The translations under genes were made by a program, and so were the position numbers. A stretch of 64,000 nt of DNA. Origin: Bacteroidota bacterium. Lineage in GTDB: Bacteria; Bacteroidota; Bacteroidia; Bacteroidales; SZUA-534. Position 1 is the first letter of the stretch. Each line of letters begins with the position of its first letter. The stretch spans positions 186,001 to 250,000 of the forward strand of contig QKGS01000067.1 in assembly GCA_003250355.1 (NCBI GenBank), in the 5' to 3' direction. Shown here in pieces: positions 53,601-62,662 of this stretch. The notes under the pieces were generated by a model that had not been told where the DNA came from, searched no databases, and saw only the letters and a list, made by a program, of their open reading frames with translations.

Positions 53601-55529
53601 GGCGGAACACTTCAAATACAAGCAACAGTATATCCCGAAGATGCCTTTAACAAAACTATTTTATGGTCGTCAAGCGATAATTCAAAGGCTACTGTCGATG
53701 CAAACGGATTAGTAACCGGAGGTTCAACAACAGGCTTGGTTACTATTACTGCTACAACTCAGTCGGGTGGAATTACAAAAGAAATTGTTATTGATGTAAA
53801 AGATAATCTTGTAGTAACGGCAACAAACATTTCTCTGCCAAATGTAATAAATGTTTTCCCTGGTACAACTCACGAAGTAATGGTACAATATAATCCGTCA
53901 TGGGCTACCGATAAAGATATTACCTGGAATGTAGGAAACACAGGTATTGTAAACTTCACCTCGGGAAATACAATGACTGTATCAGGTGCCGATGGAACCT
54001 CAACAACTATTTCAGGTACATATAACTCTAATACAAGCCTTACTGTTTCTGCTACTGTAAAAGTAAGCAACAAAATTATAATTGAAGCTGAAGGATTTGT
54101 AACCACAGGAGGCTCATATAACGACGATGCTGATGGAGGAACAAATGTAACAGGTGCAGGAGCAAACAGATACACAACCGGAGGTAAAGGTGCAATTAAC
54201 TTTATAAATTCAGGCGACTGGATGACATATCCAACATATATACCTGTTACCGGTATGTATAATATCTCATTCTATGCCGGAACAGCAGCCGATATTACCG
54301 ATGGTGTAATTAGCTTTAAAGTTGATGGCGAAGCTCTTGGCAATGTAACAGTTAAAAACGGAGGGTGGGACAATTTCCAACTGGTTACCATAAACAATGT
54401 ATACATTGAAAAAGGAGCACAAACCATTACACTTGAGGCAGTTGGCGGGTCTCTTTACCAGTGGAATCTTGAGCATTTTGAACTAGAAATGGCAGGCCCT
54501 GTAAATGTAACAAGTGTAAAAGTAACACCTGAAGAGTGGAAGCTTGTTGCAGCCGGAACTAAGAAGTTAACAGCAACAGTATTACCGGAAAGTGCAACAA
54601 ACCAAACAATAACTTGGAGTTCCGATGCTACGGGAGTAGCTACCGTTGATCCTTCAACAGGTGTGGTTACTGCTGTTGGAACAGGTACTGCAAATATTAT
54701 TGCAACTACCGATGATGGTTCTTTCAAAGATACTTGTCTAGTAACTGTACAGTCACAAATATTAGTTGAAAGTATTGAAGTTACTCCAAATCAAATACAA
54801 TTATCGGCCGGAAACAGCCGACAACTTTCGGTTATAGTATATCCTGAGTATGCTGTTAACAAAACTCTCTCATTTACATCGAACAATACCGATACTGCTA
54901 CTGTAAGTACAACAGGTTTGGTAACAGGAGTTGGTAATGGTAAAACTACCATTACAATTGCAACAACCGATGGTAGCGGCATAACAAAAGATGTAGAAAT
55001 AATAGTAGCTCCGGTTGCTGTTCAGAGTGTTGCTGTTTCGCCTGCTACCGTAGCTGTAAATGTAGGTAGTACAGTTGCCTTAAATGCTATAATATCGCCA
55101 AGCAATGCAAGCAATAAAAATGTAACTTGGAGTTCCAATGCCGAAGGTATTGCTTCTGTTAGTCAAACAGGTGTAGTGCGAGGCGAAAGTGCAGGAAACG
55201 CTACCATAACAGTTACTACACAAGATGGAGCAAAACTGGCTACTTGTACTGTTACAGTATCCACAGGTGTTTCGGCAGATGAAAATAGCTTCAATAATTT
55301 AATTGTTTATCCTAACCCTGCATTCGATGTATTGAATATATCGGGCTTAGTTAACGGAAAATATACAATTAGAATTTTCAATATGATAGGTGCAAATGTT
55401 ATTACAAATGAAATTGAAACAAATAACGAATATGCAGTCTCAGTAGATAACCTTCAAGCCGGTATTTATATGCTGGTTATTGAGAGCGAAACCGGCGTAA
55501 AAACCGTACGCTTTCAAAAGGGTATTTAA
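50601..55529 (+). CDS. GH86 beta-agarase/porphyranase-like enzyme with Big_2 repeats, CBM6-like domain and T9SS sorting domain
   Basis: 1642 residues. After the signal peptide (to ~22), the catalytic TIM barrel spans ~25-560: VNMNMVHWVDTVSDFGRDR, YFGRDNGYASWY, the acid/base in YWEVVNEIDM (Glu196) and nucleophile in VVVSEYGAVAG (Glu362), with a beta-sandwich to ~710. Seven Big_2-like Ig modules (for example VLSMQVGEQKSINAVIAPAN) follow, interrupted by a ~100-residue domain at ~890-985 and a CBM6-like module at ~1160-1296 (IIIEAEGFVTTGG ... GDWMTYPTYIPVTG). The last ~75 residues (LIVYPNPAFDVLNISG ... GIYMLVIESETG) are a type A T9SS domain. GH86 enzymes cut agarose or porphyran. Agarase versus porphyranase cannot be decided here. 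Confidence 0.82.
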   Translation: MRIIKTFSIVLFSLIAFLLNAQGDVYVNMNMVHWVDTVSDFGRDRHLVLHADPTEDDWQNEGDKMDYLVNDLDAYFGRDNGYASWYCSQTPQDPKKPNWFDYEWMKQTGGPAAKNNYAQLAKRTQGHQFDKKGHMIMGTNPQPLYPSLGTDAKLGWQPLTTETSAQWQGEYLANYFSKGDGDAGMPIPEYWEVVNEIDMVMNLHASYLITSYETIWRYHNQAAKAIKEKLGNKAPKVGGMTWGMHDFHRGDGVTNRALGVESDKTAGYSWSAYEDMYLSNLKRNNYTQDDWYQWDCYWQGFLEKCGDYMDYHSIHIYDWPEYEQTTPTIRVGGHTEAMLDMLEWYDIKMAGNPSPKEVVVSEYGAVAGEYNAGLFGKDSRRRDWENLKPFNSMLMQFLERPNTIRLTSQFTPVIAHWGDGLITAGVRYPYKMLDDEDKDGEYDWTEFIKFYELWSDVNGTRIETKSTDVDVQVDAYVDGNHLYLILNNMLEKTKTLNMHYYEDDNIEVQSVSVKDLWLDESIGKGLPTLTRYVVSNLPGQITLKPDATMILDIEFASAVSLDKTCREYKLMGERLNNTTDTTDAGTQKFTINTKQNPVQAMKISNVPSFSGSDEVTLRITGSFYNDANNQINTLGVSVNGNALNPSKFFRGEMKAKHNLCLTTIEVDVPLAYLKTGDNNISVSYGNTAGFACCQLQYWKYSDAPGRGNDNIAVTGITVPSVLSMQVGEQKSINAVIAPANASNKTITWASDNGAVEVDKYGLITAKSTGSATITATCGGNSNQCIVTVNDFTPKAATGVSFAESPVLNLGHNEFYRLTPVISPNNADIQSITWTSSNEDVVLVYNNGTINGIEIGGSASVTVSVKDKSGNTHQASILVNVGVAGNEYISCAGIEDTVSAGTEFGFTVTVNTLTTRDIKLELTQGSTILGTGTASVVKNGMSRVAVSVETGAIPDEGNYTVKGYLLDGANVISLYEEPLFVQKLLPDSISVKDWLWEIQKNGGTLQIQATVYPEDAFNKTILWSSSDNSKATVDANGLVTGGSTTGLVTITATTQSGGITKEIVIDVKDNLVVTATNISLPNVINVFPGTTHEVMVQYNPSWATDKDITWNVGNTGIVNFTSGNTMTVSGADGTSTTISGTYNSNTSLTVSATVKVSNKIIIEAEGFVTTGGSYNDDADGGTNVTGAGANRYTTGGKGAINFINSGDWMTYPTYIPVTGMYNISFYAGTAADITDGVISFKVDGEALGNVTVKNGGWDNFQLVTINNVYIEKGAQTITLEAVGGSLYQWNLEHFELEMAGPVNVTSVKVTPEEWKLVAAGTKKLTATVLPESATNQTITWSSDATGVATVDPSTGVVTAVGTGTANIIATTDDGSFKDTCLVTVQSQILVESIEVTPNQIQLSAGNSRQLSVIVYPEYAVNKTLSFTSNNTDTATVSTTGLVTGVGNGKTTITIATTDGSGITKDVEIIVAPVAVQSVAVSPATVAVNVGSTVALNAIISPSNASNKNVTWSSNAEGIASVSQTGVVRGESAGNATITVTTQDGAKLATCTVTVSTGVSADENSFNNLIVYPNPAFDVLNISGLVNGKYTIRIFNMIGANVITNEIETNNEYAVSVDNLQAGIYMLVIESETGVKTVRFQKGI

Positions 55530-55549
55530 TTAATAGTAATAGTTTTTTT

Positions 55550-55579
55550 AGAGCCGCAGCAATGTGGCTCTTTTTGTTT
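55550..55579 (+). terminator. Intrinsic terminator after the GH86 gene
   Basis: AGAGCCGC/GTGGCTCT stem (one G-T pair) with a 6-base loop and a T-rich tail, 20 bases after the stop. Confidence 0.75.
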
Positions 55580-55597
55580 TTACAATAGTGAAATAAG

Positions 55598-55628
55598 TTG
55601 ACTATAAGCTGGTTGTTTTGTAATTTTG
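55598..55628 (+). promoter_or_regulatory. Promoter of the Uma2-type gene
   Basis: TTG at 55598-55600, 20 bases, TAATTTTG at 55621-55628. The ATG at 55634 is only 5 bases past the -7 box, so the mRNA would be leaderless or nearly so. Confidence 0.6.
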
Positions 55629-55633
55629 TATTT

Positions 55634-56284
55634 ATGAAAACTTCAGAAAATAAAAATATAGTTAGTGAGCCAGTTGTAAGTTATGGTGTTTCGCAACCAA
55701 CTGATATTACCGATATCTCAATGCTAGATATGAGTAAGGTTTACACCTATGCTAATTATTTGACATGGAGGTTTAAGGAGCGTATTGAGATAATAAAAGG
55801 GAAGATATTTAAAATGTCGCCTGCTCCGGCAAGAAAGCATCAGGATATATCAGCAAAACTCTTTGTAAAAATAGGAAGTTACCTTGAAAACAAATCATGT
55901 AAGTATTATTCCGCTCCGTTTGATGTTCGTTTTCCAAACGGGAATAATGATAACGACCCGTTTACCGTAGTGCAACCTGATATATGCATAGTTTGCGACC
56001 ATTCAAAACTTGACGATAAAGGTTGTAACGGAGCTCCTGACTTTATTGTTGAAATTCTTTCGCCTTCAACAGCAGCAAAAGATATTCAGGATAAATTTGA
56101 ACTCTACGAAGAGAATGGAGTAAAAGAGTATTGGATTGTAGACCCTGAGAATAAAATATTGGATATTTTTACATTAAAATCAGGCAAATATGTACTTGTG
56201 AGTAAGTATAATGAAGAGCAAAATGTTAGTCCGGTTTTATTTCCTGACCTTATTATTGAGTTAGGTAAAATATTTAATCAATAA
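55634..56284 (+). CDS. Uma2 family (PD-(D/E)XK nuclease-fold) protein
   Basis: 216 residues from ATG 55634 (MKTSENKNIVSEP); 12 more codons upstream overlap the promoter. The Uma2/DUF820 core is RIEIIKGKIFKMSPAPARKHQDISAKLF, then F-D-V-R-F with QPDICIVCD (catalytic Asp), G-A-P-D-F-I-V-E-I-L-S-P-S-T (E-x-K-like: E-I-L) and KFELYEENGVKEYWIVDPENK. The fold is that of restriction-type nucleases, but the cellular role of stand-alone Uma2 proteins is unknown. No partner toxin or methylase gene is next to it. Confidence 0.88.
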   Translation: MKTSENKNIVSEPVVSYGVSQPTDITDISMLDMSKVYTYANYLTWRFKERIEIIKGKIFKMSPAPARKHQDISAKLFVKIGSYLENKSCKYYSAPFDVRFPNGNNDNDPFTVVQPDICIVCDHSKLDDKGCNGAPDFIVEILSPSTAAKDIQDKFELYEENGVKEYWIVDPENKILDIFTLKSGKYVLVSKYNEEQNVSPVLFPDLIIELGKIFNQ

Positions 56285-56378
56285 TGTAGCAATGAATTGC
56301 AACATCTAAATTTTCAGCAAATATACCATATATTAAACCATAACTATGCATTAGAATTGAAAACCTTAGTGTTAATAT

Positions 56379-59078
56379 CTAATGTGGCAATGTATATTTA
56401 GCCTCAAAAAACTGCTGAAATCGAGCTATATTTTTGTCTTCAAATAATTTTTTATAATTATCTTCGGTCATAATGTAAGTTCGGTAAGCATCGGAGTCAA
56501 TATTTTCAAATACTTCGCCTGAAATAATAACCGACTCGTAATAATTCGACACCATTTTGGCATTTTTAAACGGAGTAACTTTTATTACATTGTACGAAGC
56601 AGAAAGCATCTCGGTAGTTACATCAAAAGTGAGAAAGTCGTAATAATCGAGGTTAAAGTTACGCAAGTCGTAAGCAATTAAGTTTTCGTCGGCTTTTTGG
56701 TTATTTACAACTATAACGTAACAGTGTGGAGCATTGGGGTTGTAGTTATACATAGATATATCGAACGAGTCGGCAAGTTGAATATTGTCAATATCGCCTC
56801 CAAATTCTTTTTTAAGTTCCTCTATCTTAGCAAGATTAACCACACGGAATTCACGGTCAAGAGCAAATAATACTTCGTTGGCATATTCGGCCTCATCGGT
56901 TCCCTTATATTTTTCAATATAATCAGTTAAAATACTTTTAAATGTTACTGTGTCGGCAGAACGACCACGGCAAAGGGTGTGTAGCAGTTCAAATTTTGGC
57001 ATAAGCTTACTTTCGCTAAACTCGTTATTTACGTAAGTGTAGTTGGTTTCTACTTCGGCACAGTTCTCATTTATAAAGTACTGGTAAGTAGCCTTATACA
57101 TAAAGTTGAGTTTGTTAGCCATGGCATCGAGGGTTTTATAATACTCAGGGTTAAGCAGTATTTTGGCATAATCACTCTCAGGATATTCGGCTATTATTTT
57201 GTTTTTAAATTCGTTAGCTTTAGGTGTGTTTTTTTCAAGAGTATACATTTTGAACATACTGTAATATACCATTAGCCTTTTTTCAGTATTGGGGAAACGT
57301 GAAAGTAGAATATTATAAGTTTCAATACTTTTAGGTTCGTCGGCAAATTTTTCGAAATAAATAGTTGCAAGATTATAGTATGCTTGTTCTATTTTATTAT
57401 TAGATTCTGTAATAGCCGAATCGGTTACAGGAAGGTCTACCATGTAAAACTCACGTGTTTTGTTGTTGAGCTTTAATTTAGTACTGTCGGTGGTTCCGTC
57501 CTGTTCTTCGTCCGACAATTCCCAGTTAACTTCGGTTTTGTTTTTACGTCGCCAGTTATCTTCATTTTTACGATCGCCCCATTGTGATTTAAAATCGGCG
57601 GCACCCATACTAATCATTGCAGGGTTGTAAAAATACCATTTTCCCCCCGATGAGTTTTCATACTGCGAAGCTTGTTGCCGGTTGTATGCCATATCGCGTA
57701 AACGCTGAGCTTCGAGTTCTTTTTTGAGGTTTTCTTCGGCAACAACCTGTTTTATAATATTATCAATAAATGTGTTTCTGTCCTGAACCGACATGGTTGC
57801 TACACGTTGCAAGCTATCTTCGGTAGCAATAGTTCGTAGGTTTAGAACCAGTTTGTTAAGATTGTCGGTTTTTCGTTTTATATCCTTATAATCGGGGTGT
57901 TCGCTATCGAGATATGTAATGGTACTGTCGTAGTACATATTGGCATTTTCATAATCGGGGCGAGCAAAGTATATGTCGGCTACGGCCAAATAAGAGATTG
58001 ATTTCTGGTATGTATTTTCTTTGCTAACTTTGGTCGATGTTTTATATAGTTCAATAGCTTCTTTTTCATTTCCATTGAGATAAGCTATTTTTGCAAGAGC
58101 GTAATATATTTGGTCTTGATAGTCGATATTTTTATCGTCTTTGAGCATTTTATAAAGCTGACGTTCCAGTTCTTTACTGTCGCCTGTTGATGCATTGAAA
58201 ATAGAGGCTCTGTTTATTTTTGCATTGAAGGCCATTTCGTATTCGGGCTTGGCATTTATAACCATACCGTATGTTTCGTAAGCATGGTTGTTCATTTCTG
58301 CCTCCTGATACAGTTGGGCCAGCAAATACTGATATCGAGTGCGTTTCTTTTTGTTCTTTGTGGCCGGAATAGTTCTATCAAGATATGGAATAGCATCGGC
58401 ATATCTACCCTGACGAATAAGTATGTCGGCATAGGTTACTTCAATATCGGCTGTTAACGAATATGGAACTTTTTCTTTATCGGCTTGTAGTTTGCTTAGA
58501 AAATCCATAGCCTTATCGTACTTTCCCATTTCGGTATATGTGCGTGCCAGCCATAGGTAGGCTTCATATTTGGCAGGAATATCGCCATACTGTTTTATAA
58601 TAAAACTGAAAGTTTCTATTGCAGGAAAATATTCGCCTTTTATAAGGTTTGCTTTACCTATAAGCAGGTATGCATCATCAATCCAGGCAACAAATTCATT
58701 TTTATTTTGAAATTCTTTTTGTTTGGCATTGAGTTTTTTGCCTGCTTTTTTCTTAGGCTTTTTTGTTATTGAATGTTTACGAACACACTTTGCCCCTTTT
58801 TCAATAGCTCTGTTCATATCGGAGTAAACAGCCCGTGCCGCTTCTTTATTGCTATATTTAAACACAGGCAGTACAAGCGAATAATTATCTTTATACGAAG
58901 CGTCAATTTTTTTCATGCCTGTTTTGTAAGCATCTACTCCGTTGTAGTATACATTGAAATATGCAGTTGTATTGTGGTACTGGCGGTTTACAAAAGTGTT
59001 CTTTTCTGTTTTACATCCTGTAAGTGGAAATACTATAACAGTAAAAACTATGAGGAATATTTTAATTAAAGATTTCAA
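56379..59078 (-). CDS. porW: Type IX secretion system lipoprotein PorW/SprE (TPR protein)
   Basis: 899 residues starting at TTG 59078; a stop five codons upstream excludes a longer start. Lipobox FPLTGC (Cys22). It then reads TFVNRQYHNTTAYFNVYYNGVDAYKTG, the [FY]-x-N-R-x-x-H-x-x-x-x-x-[FY]-N-x-x-[FY]-N-G block of PorW/SprE. TPR helices run to ~410 (AIETFSFIIKQYGDIPAKYEAYLWLARTYTEMGKYDKAMDFL). A charged middle (~455-530) is followed by further TPR-like repeats (ETYNILLSRFPNTEKRLMVYYSM) and an acidic C-terminal domain. PorW is an outer-membrane-linked periplasmic component needed for T9SS assembly and gliding. It fits the T9SS substrates elsewhere in the window. Confidence 0.9.
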   Translation of the reverse strand: MKSLIKIFLIVFTVIVFPLTGCKTEKNTFVNRQYHNTTAYFNVYYNGVDAYKTGMKKIDASYKDNYSLVLPVFKYSNKEAARAVYSDMNRAIEKGAKCVRKHSITKKPKKKAGKKLNAKQKEFQNKNEFVAWIDDAYLLIGKANLIKGEYFPAIETFSFIIKQYGDIPAKYEAYLWLARTYTEMGKYDKAMDFLSKLQADKEKVPYSLTADIEVTYADILIRQGRYADAIPYLDRTIPATKNKKKRTRYQYLLAQLYQEAEMNNHAYETYGMVINAKPEYEMAFNAKINRASIFNASTGDSKELERQLYKMLKDDKNIDYQDQIYYALAKIAYLNGNEKEAIELYKTSTKVSKENTYQKSISYLAVADIYFARPDYENANMYYDSTITYLDSEHPDYKDIKRKTDNLNKLVLNLRTIATEDSLQRVATMSVQDRNTFIDNIIKQVVAEENLKKELEAQRLRDMAYNRQQASQYENSSGGKWYFYNPAMISMGAADFKSQWGDRKNEDNWRRKNKTEVNWELSDEEQDGTTDSTKLKLNNKTREFYMVDLPVTDSAITESNNKIEQAYYNLATIYFEKFADEPKSIETYNILLSRFPNTEKRLMVYYSMFKMYTLEKNTPKANEFKNKIIAEYPESDYAKILLNPEYYKTLDAMANKLNFMYKATYQYFINENCAEVETNYTYVNNEFSESKLMPKFELLHTLCRGRSADTVTFKSILTDYIEKYKGTDEAEYANEVLFALDREFRVVNLAKIEELKKEFGGDIDNIQLADSFDISMYNYNPNAPHCYVIVVNNQKADENLIAYDLRNFNLDYYDFLTFDVTTEMLSASYNVIKVTPFKNAKMVSNYYESVIISGEVFENIDSDAYRTYIMTEDNYKKLFEDKNIARFQQFFEAKYTLPH

Positions 59079-59123
59079 AAATTTTTTGTTTTATTTTTTA
59101 AACTGACAAATGGCAAAAATATT

Positions 59124-60446
59124 TTATTTTTTGATATTCTTTTCTGCTTCAATGGTTATTTTGTTAAGAAACTCGCTTAAAAGCTTTGTTTGATAATAGT
59201 TTGAGAAGTTTTCAATATTATTGGGTTTGTTATTTAATATACCATCTTCAAACTCGGCATACTTATTTTGGATAAAGAGTTTTAGATTATCATAATCAGT
59301 ATAATTAAAAGTACTTCCTGCATTACATTCACTCACAATTTTTGCAGCATCGCTTTCAACAGGACCAAGACAAAGAATAGTTTTATTGGCGCGGAGCAAT
59401 TCAAAAAGTTTTCCGGGGATTCTACCCATTACATTTTTAGCTTTATTGAGAGGCAACAGAAGTATATTGCTGTTTAATGTTAGTAGTAATGCTTGTTCTC
59501 TCGAAATTTTTCCAAGATTATTGAAATTATCATTGAGGTTTAGTTTATTTATTTTATCAATTATTGAATAATCGACCAAACCAGCAAAGCTGATTCTTAG
59601 TTTTTTCGCAAAATCGGGATTGTTAATTTTAATATCAGCAATAACCTGAAGCAATGTGTCGGGGCTTCGGTCAATACCTAATTGTCCTGCATGAACAATG
59701 GTAAAAAACTCATTGATTTTTGGTTCCATATTTTTGAAATCGTCTTCGTCGTAACCATAGTAAATTGGGCTTACATTTTTTGCTCCAATACTTTCAAGGT
59801 CATTGGCCCACGAAGGACTTGCAATGGTAATTTTATTGGCAATTCGGAATACCTTTTGTTCCATTCTGCGGTGTCGCCAATCGGCTATTTTTGAAATAGG
59901 GAACATTTCATAATAGTCGACCTGAGTCCAGGGGTCTTGAAAGTCGGCGAGCCACGGAATATTGTACTTTTGGGCAAGTTTACAGGCAATAACTGTATTG
60001 GTATGTGGAGGCCCGTCGGAAAATATTGCATCTATTTTATTTTCTTTCAGATATTTCGATAAGAATTTAACCGATGGTTTTATCCACAAGCAGCGGGCAT
60101 CGGGGATAAAGAAGTTTGCTCTAATCCACATTGCCAATTTGTCGGTAATGCTACGTTTACGATCTCTTACATATACAGGGTTTTGTGAGTCGGAATTACT
60201 TCTTCCCGATACTTTTTTAAACAAATTGAAAGGTTCTAGTATTGGTTGCTTCAAAATAGTAATACCGGCGGGAATGTCTTTCTCGTTTGAGTAGTCGAGA
60301 TAGTCGTACTGAGCATTTGCCGGGGTGTAAATAACAGGCTCCCAACCAAAACAGTGCAGGTATTTTGCGATTTTCAAACAGCGCAACACGCTAATACCTC
60401 CCGACGGAGGCCAGTGATATGTAACAATAAGAACCTTTTTACTCAT
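59124..60446 (-). CDS. Glycosyltransferase family 4
   Basis: 440 residues. The N-terminus KVLIVTYHWPPSGGISVLRCLKIAKYL has the P-P-x-G-G-x-x-x-x-R acceptor element. A middle segment has DGPPHTNTVIACKLAQKYNIPWLADFQDPW, and the C-terminal half has TIVHAGQLGIDRSPDTLLQVIAD, NNLGKISREQALLLTLNSNILLLPL and RIPGKLFELLRANKTILCLGP (K-x-x-E-x-x, the second catalytic region). This is the WcaI/colanic-like GT4 subgroup. It is located between porW and the S41 protease on the same strand with gaps of 45 and 13 bases. A link to T9SS-exported glycans (A-LPS) is only inference. Confidence 0.86.
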   Translation of the reverse strand: MSKKVLIVTYHWPPSGGISVLRCLKIAKYLHCFGWEPVIYTPANAQYDYLDYSNEKDIPAGITILKQPILEPFNLFKKVSGRSNSDSQNPVYVRDRKRSITDKLAMWIRANFFIPDARCLWIKPSVKFLSKYLKENKIDAIFSDGPPHTNTVIACKLAQKYNIPWLADFQDPWTQVDYYEMFPISKIADWRHRRMEQKVFRIANKITIASPSWANDLESIGAKNVSPIYYGYDEDDFKNMEPKINEFFTIVHAGQLGIDRSPDTLLQVIADIKINNPDFAKKLRISFAGLVDYSIIDKINKLNLNDNFNNLGKISREQALLLTLNSNILLLPLNKAKNVMGRIPGKLFELLRANKTILCLGPVESDAAKIVSECNAGSTFNYTDYDNLKLFIQNKYAEFEDGILNNKPNNIENFSNYYQTKLLSEFLNKITIEAEKNIKK

Positions 60447-60459
60447 TATTTTTCAATAA

Positions 60460-62133
60460 CTATTTTGCCTGTGCAGTAAGAATATTTTTATACTCGTCCA
60501 TATTGTTGAGTATTCTGATACCCTCTGTAATAGCAGGGTCGTCGTTGAGCATACTTTGAGCTCTGCCTGTTTGAAAATAATAACGGCTGGTTATTTCTTC
60601 AACCAAAAGCGACGATATTTCATCTTTAAATGTTTGAAGGTCTTTTTGTTTGTCGTGAGCAAGTAGTTTTCTTAACTCATCAATTTCGCCGTTAAGGCGG
60701 TTTGCATATTTTTCTTCTTTTATAGTTTTTTCTAAATTATCGAGTACATTTTGACATTTCATGGTATAATCGTATTCTTTATCGGCAAGGAATTCAATAA
60801 ATTCATTGTACATATTGTCGGTAATTTTGAATTTATCGGCCGGTTCTATTGAGTCGTATCGGAACTGGAACTCGGTAGCAAAGTCGAAAATAAGGTTTTT
60901 GGTGTAAAGGCTAACTGCAATGTTGCTTAGAACAGGTGACTCAACTTTAATATCGGGTTCAATACCGCCACCATCGTAAACAGAGCGGCCGGCTTTGGTT
61001 TTAAATTCTGAGATAAGAGAGTCGGGTACACGCCCTACGCTGCCATCTTCGTTGCGGTTTGAGTAATCGAGAGCTTGAATACAGCGACCGCTTGGGGTGT
61101 AATATTTTGCAGTGGTAAGTTTTAATTTGGTATTGTAGCTTAGGTCGCGTGTGGTTTGTACAAGTCCTTTTCCAAAAGTACGAGTACCAACAATTACACC
61201 ACGGTCAAGGTCTTGCATTACCCCCGAAACAATTTCTGAAGCAGAAGCAGAACCGCTATTGGTTAAAATTACAAGTGGAATATTTAGGTCGAGAGGGTCG
61301 TTCATAGCATTGTACGACATATTCCATTGTTGAATTTTACCTTTGGTATTAACAATAACTTGGTCTTTAGGTACAAATAGGTTCGATATTGCAACGGCTT
61401 CGTTTAACAAACCACCGGGGTTGCCTCTGAGGTCAAACACCAATGATTTCATTCCGTGGTTATTTTGCAGCTCTTTAAAAGCATCTTTTACTTCCTGACT
61501 ACAAGCTTCGGTAAAGCTTGAAAGTCTTATGTAACCTATGGTTTCGTTGAGCATACCGTAGTAAGGAACACTGTTTATTTTTATTTTTTCGCGAATAACA
61601 GTTACTTCCAACAGTTCGGGTTTGCCTAAACGTTCAATGCTTAATTTTATTTCGGTTCCGGGTTCACCTTTCAGTAGTTCGCTTATTTGCTCGGTGTTTT
61701 TACTTTTAGCCGATTTGCCGTTTACTTTCACAATTTTATCGCCAGCCTTTAAGCCTGCTTTATGTGCAGGAAACCCTTCGTATGGTTCGGCTATAATTAC
61801 ATACTCGTTGCTTCTACGAATAAGAGCACCTATGCCACCATACTTACCTGTGGTCATGAATTTATAGTCTTCCATATCGGATTCGGGAATAAATACAGTA
61901 TATGGGTCGAGCGATTCGAGCATATTGTCGATACTTGTTTTTACCAGTTCGCCCGGGTCTACTTCATCGACATAAAGCATATTTATTTCACGAAACAGGG
62001 TGTGATAAATATCGAGGTTTTTAGCTATTTCAAAGTTTTTGTCGTCAAAGTTTACAAAGCTTATTGCCGATACGGCAGCAATAACTAAAAGAGTAAGCTT
62101 TATTTTTTTATTGAACCAATTGGTTTTATTCAT
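60460..62133 (-). CDS. S41 family C-terminal processing peptidase (Prc/CtpA-like)
   Basis: 557 residues from ATG 62133 (MNKTNWFNKKIKLTLLVIA); a TTG 18 bases earlier is less likely. An N-terminal membrane anchor (~15-30) is followed by the PDZ domain (YGGIGALIRRSNEYVIIAEPYEGFPAHKAGLKAGDKIVKVNG) at ~90-165. The S41 catalytic core runs from VPYYGMLNETIGYIRLSSF through FDLRGNPGGLLNEAV to ILTNSGSASASEIVSGVMQDLDRGVIVG, with the nucleophile in S-A-S-A-S-E and Lys in GTRTFGKGLVQT. A long C-terminal helical tail follows. It is periplasmic, processing envelope proteins. Order hemD-rnpA-ctp is common in Bacteroidota. Confidence 0.93.
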   Translation of the reverse strand: MNKTNWFNKKIKLTLLVIAAVSAISFVNFDDKNFEIAKNLDIYHTLFREINMLYVDEVDPGELVKTSIDNMLESLDPYTVFIPESDMEDYKFMTTGKYGGIGALIRRSNEYVIIAEPYEGFPAHKAGLKAGDKIVKVNGKSAKSKNTEQISELLKGEPGTEIKLSIERLGKPELLEVTVIREKIKINSVPYYGMLNETIGYIRLSSFTEACSQEVKDAFKELQNNHGMKSLVFDLRGNPGGLLNEAVAISNLFVPKDQVIVNTKGKIQQWNMSYNAMNDPLDLNIPLVILTNSGSASASEIVSGVMQDLDRGVIVGTRTFGKGLVQTTRDLSYNTKLKLTTAKYYTPSGRCIQALDYSNRNEDGSVGRVPDSLISEFKTKAGRSVYDGGGIEPDIKVESPVLSNIAVSLYTKNLIFDFATEFQFRYDSIEPADKFKITDNMYNEFIEFLADKEYDYTMKCQNVLDNLEKTIKEEKYANRLNGEIDELRKLLAHDKQKDLQTFKDEISSLLVEEITSRYYFQTGRAQSMLNDDPAITEGIRILNNMDEYKNILTAQAK

Positions 62134-62205
62134 TTTGAGTTGTTTTAGCAATTTTTACGAGAGCATGAAAATAATATATTCGGGACTGATTTTTATATTT
62201 TTTAT

Positions 62206-62619
62206 TTAAAAATCAGTTCTTTTTAATGATATTTCTTTTAAACGAACCAAAATTTTCTTCATGCGACTTTCCATTTCGCCATATGACACAAAGTCTTTGG
62301 CCACATATATAACCATAAATGAGAGGTTAATATTGTATTCCTGAATTTCAGATATAAGAATATGCTTGTTTTTACGAAATGCTTCGCGCATTCTGCGTTT
62401 AATCAGGTTTCTGTCAACTGCTTTTTTAAAGTTTCGCTTTGCAACAGAAACGCCAAAGTGATATTCAAATTTGGAACTTTCGTGTTGTATTTCCCAAACT
62501 ATTTTAAAAGGGTAAATGAGAATAGACTGGTTGATAGAGAACAACCTGGAAATAGTTTTCTGACTTTTAAGTCGTTCTGATTTGCTAATTGTAGCCGGTA
62601 GGTTTCCTGAGTTATTCAA
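62206..62619 (-). CDS. rnpA: Ribonuclease P protein component RnpA
   Basis: 137 residues with a probable TTG start at 62619 (NNSGNLPATISKSERLKSQKTI). The diagnostic basic helix is G-V-S-V-A-K-R-N-F-K-K-A-V-D-R-N-L-I-K-R-R-M-R-E-A-F-R, the RNR motif of the protein subunit that helps the RNase P RNA trim tRNA 5' leaders. Length is a little above the ~115-120 of many relatives because of the N-terminal extension. It sits between hemD (43-base gap) and the S41 gene (72-base gap). Confidence 0.95.
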   Translation of the reverse strand: MNNSGNLPATISKSERLKSQKTISRLFSINQSILIYPFKIVWEIQHESSKFEYHFGVSVAKRNFKKAVDRNLIKRRMREAFRKNKHILISEIQEYNINLSFMVIYVAKDFVSYGEMESRMKKILVRLKEISLKRTDF

Positions 62620-62662
62620 TGTAATGGGTGGAAAAATGCCCTGTCAAAGACAGGGCAAGGAA

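Noticed and set aside
52679-54982. Several 60-100 residue minus-strand frames inside the GH86 gene
   Set aside because: They are complementary shadows of repetitive Thr/Val-rich Big_2 coding sequence, with no family resemblance or promoter.
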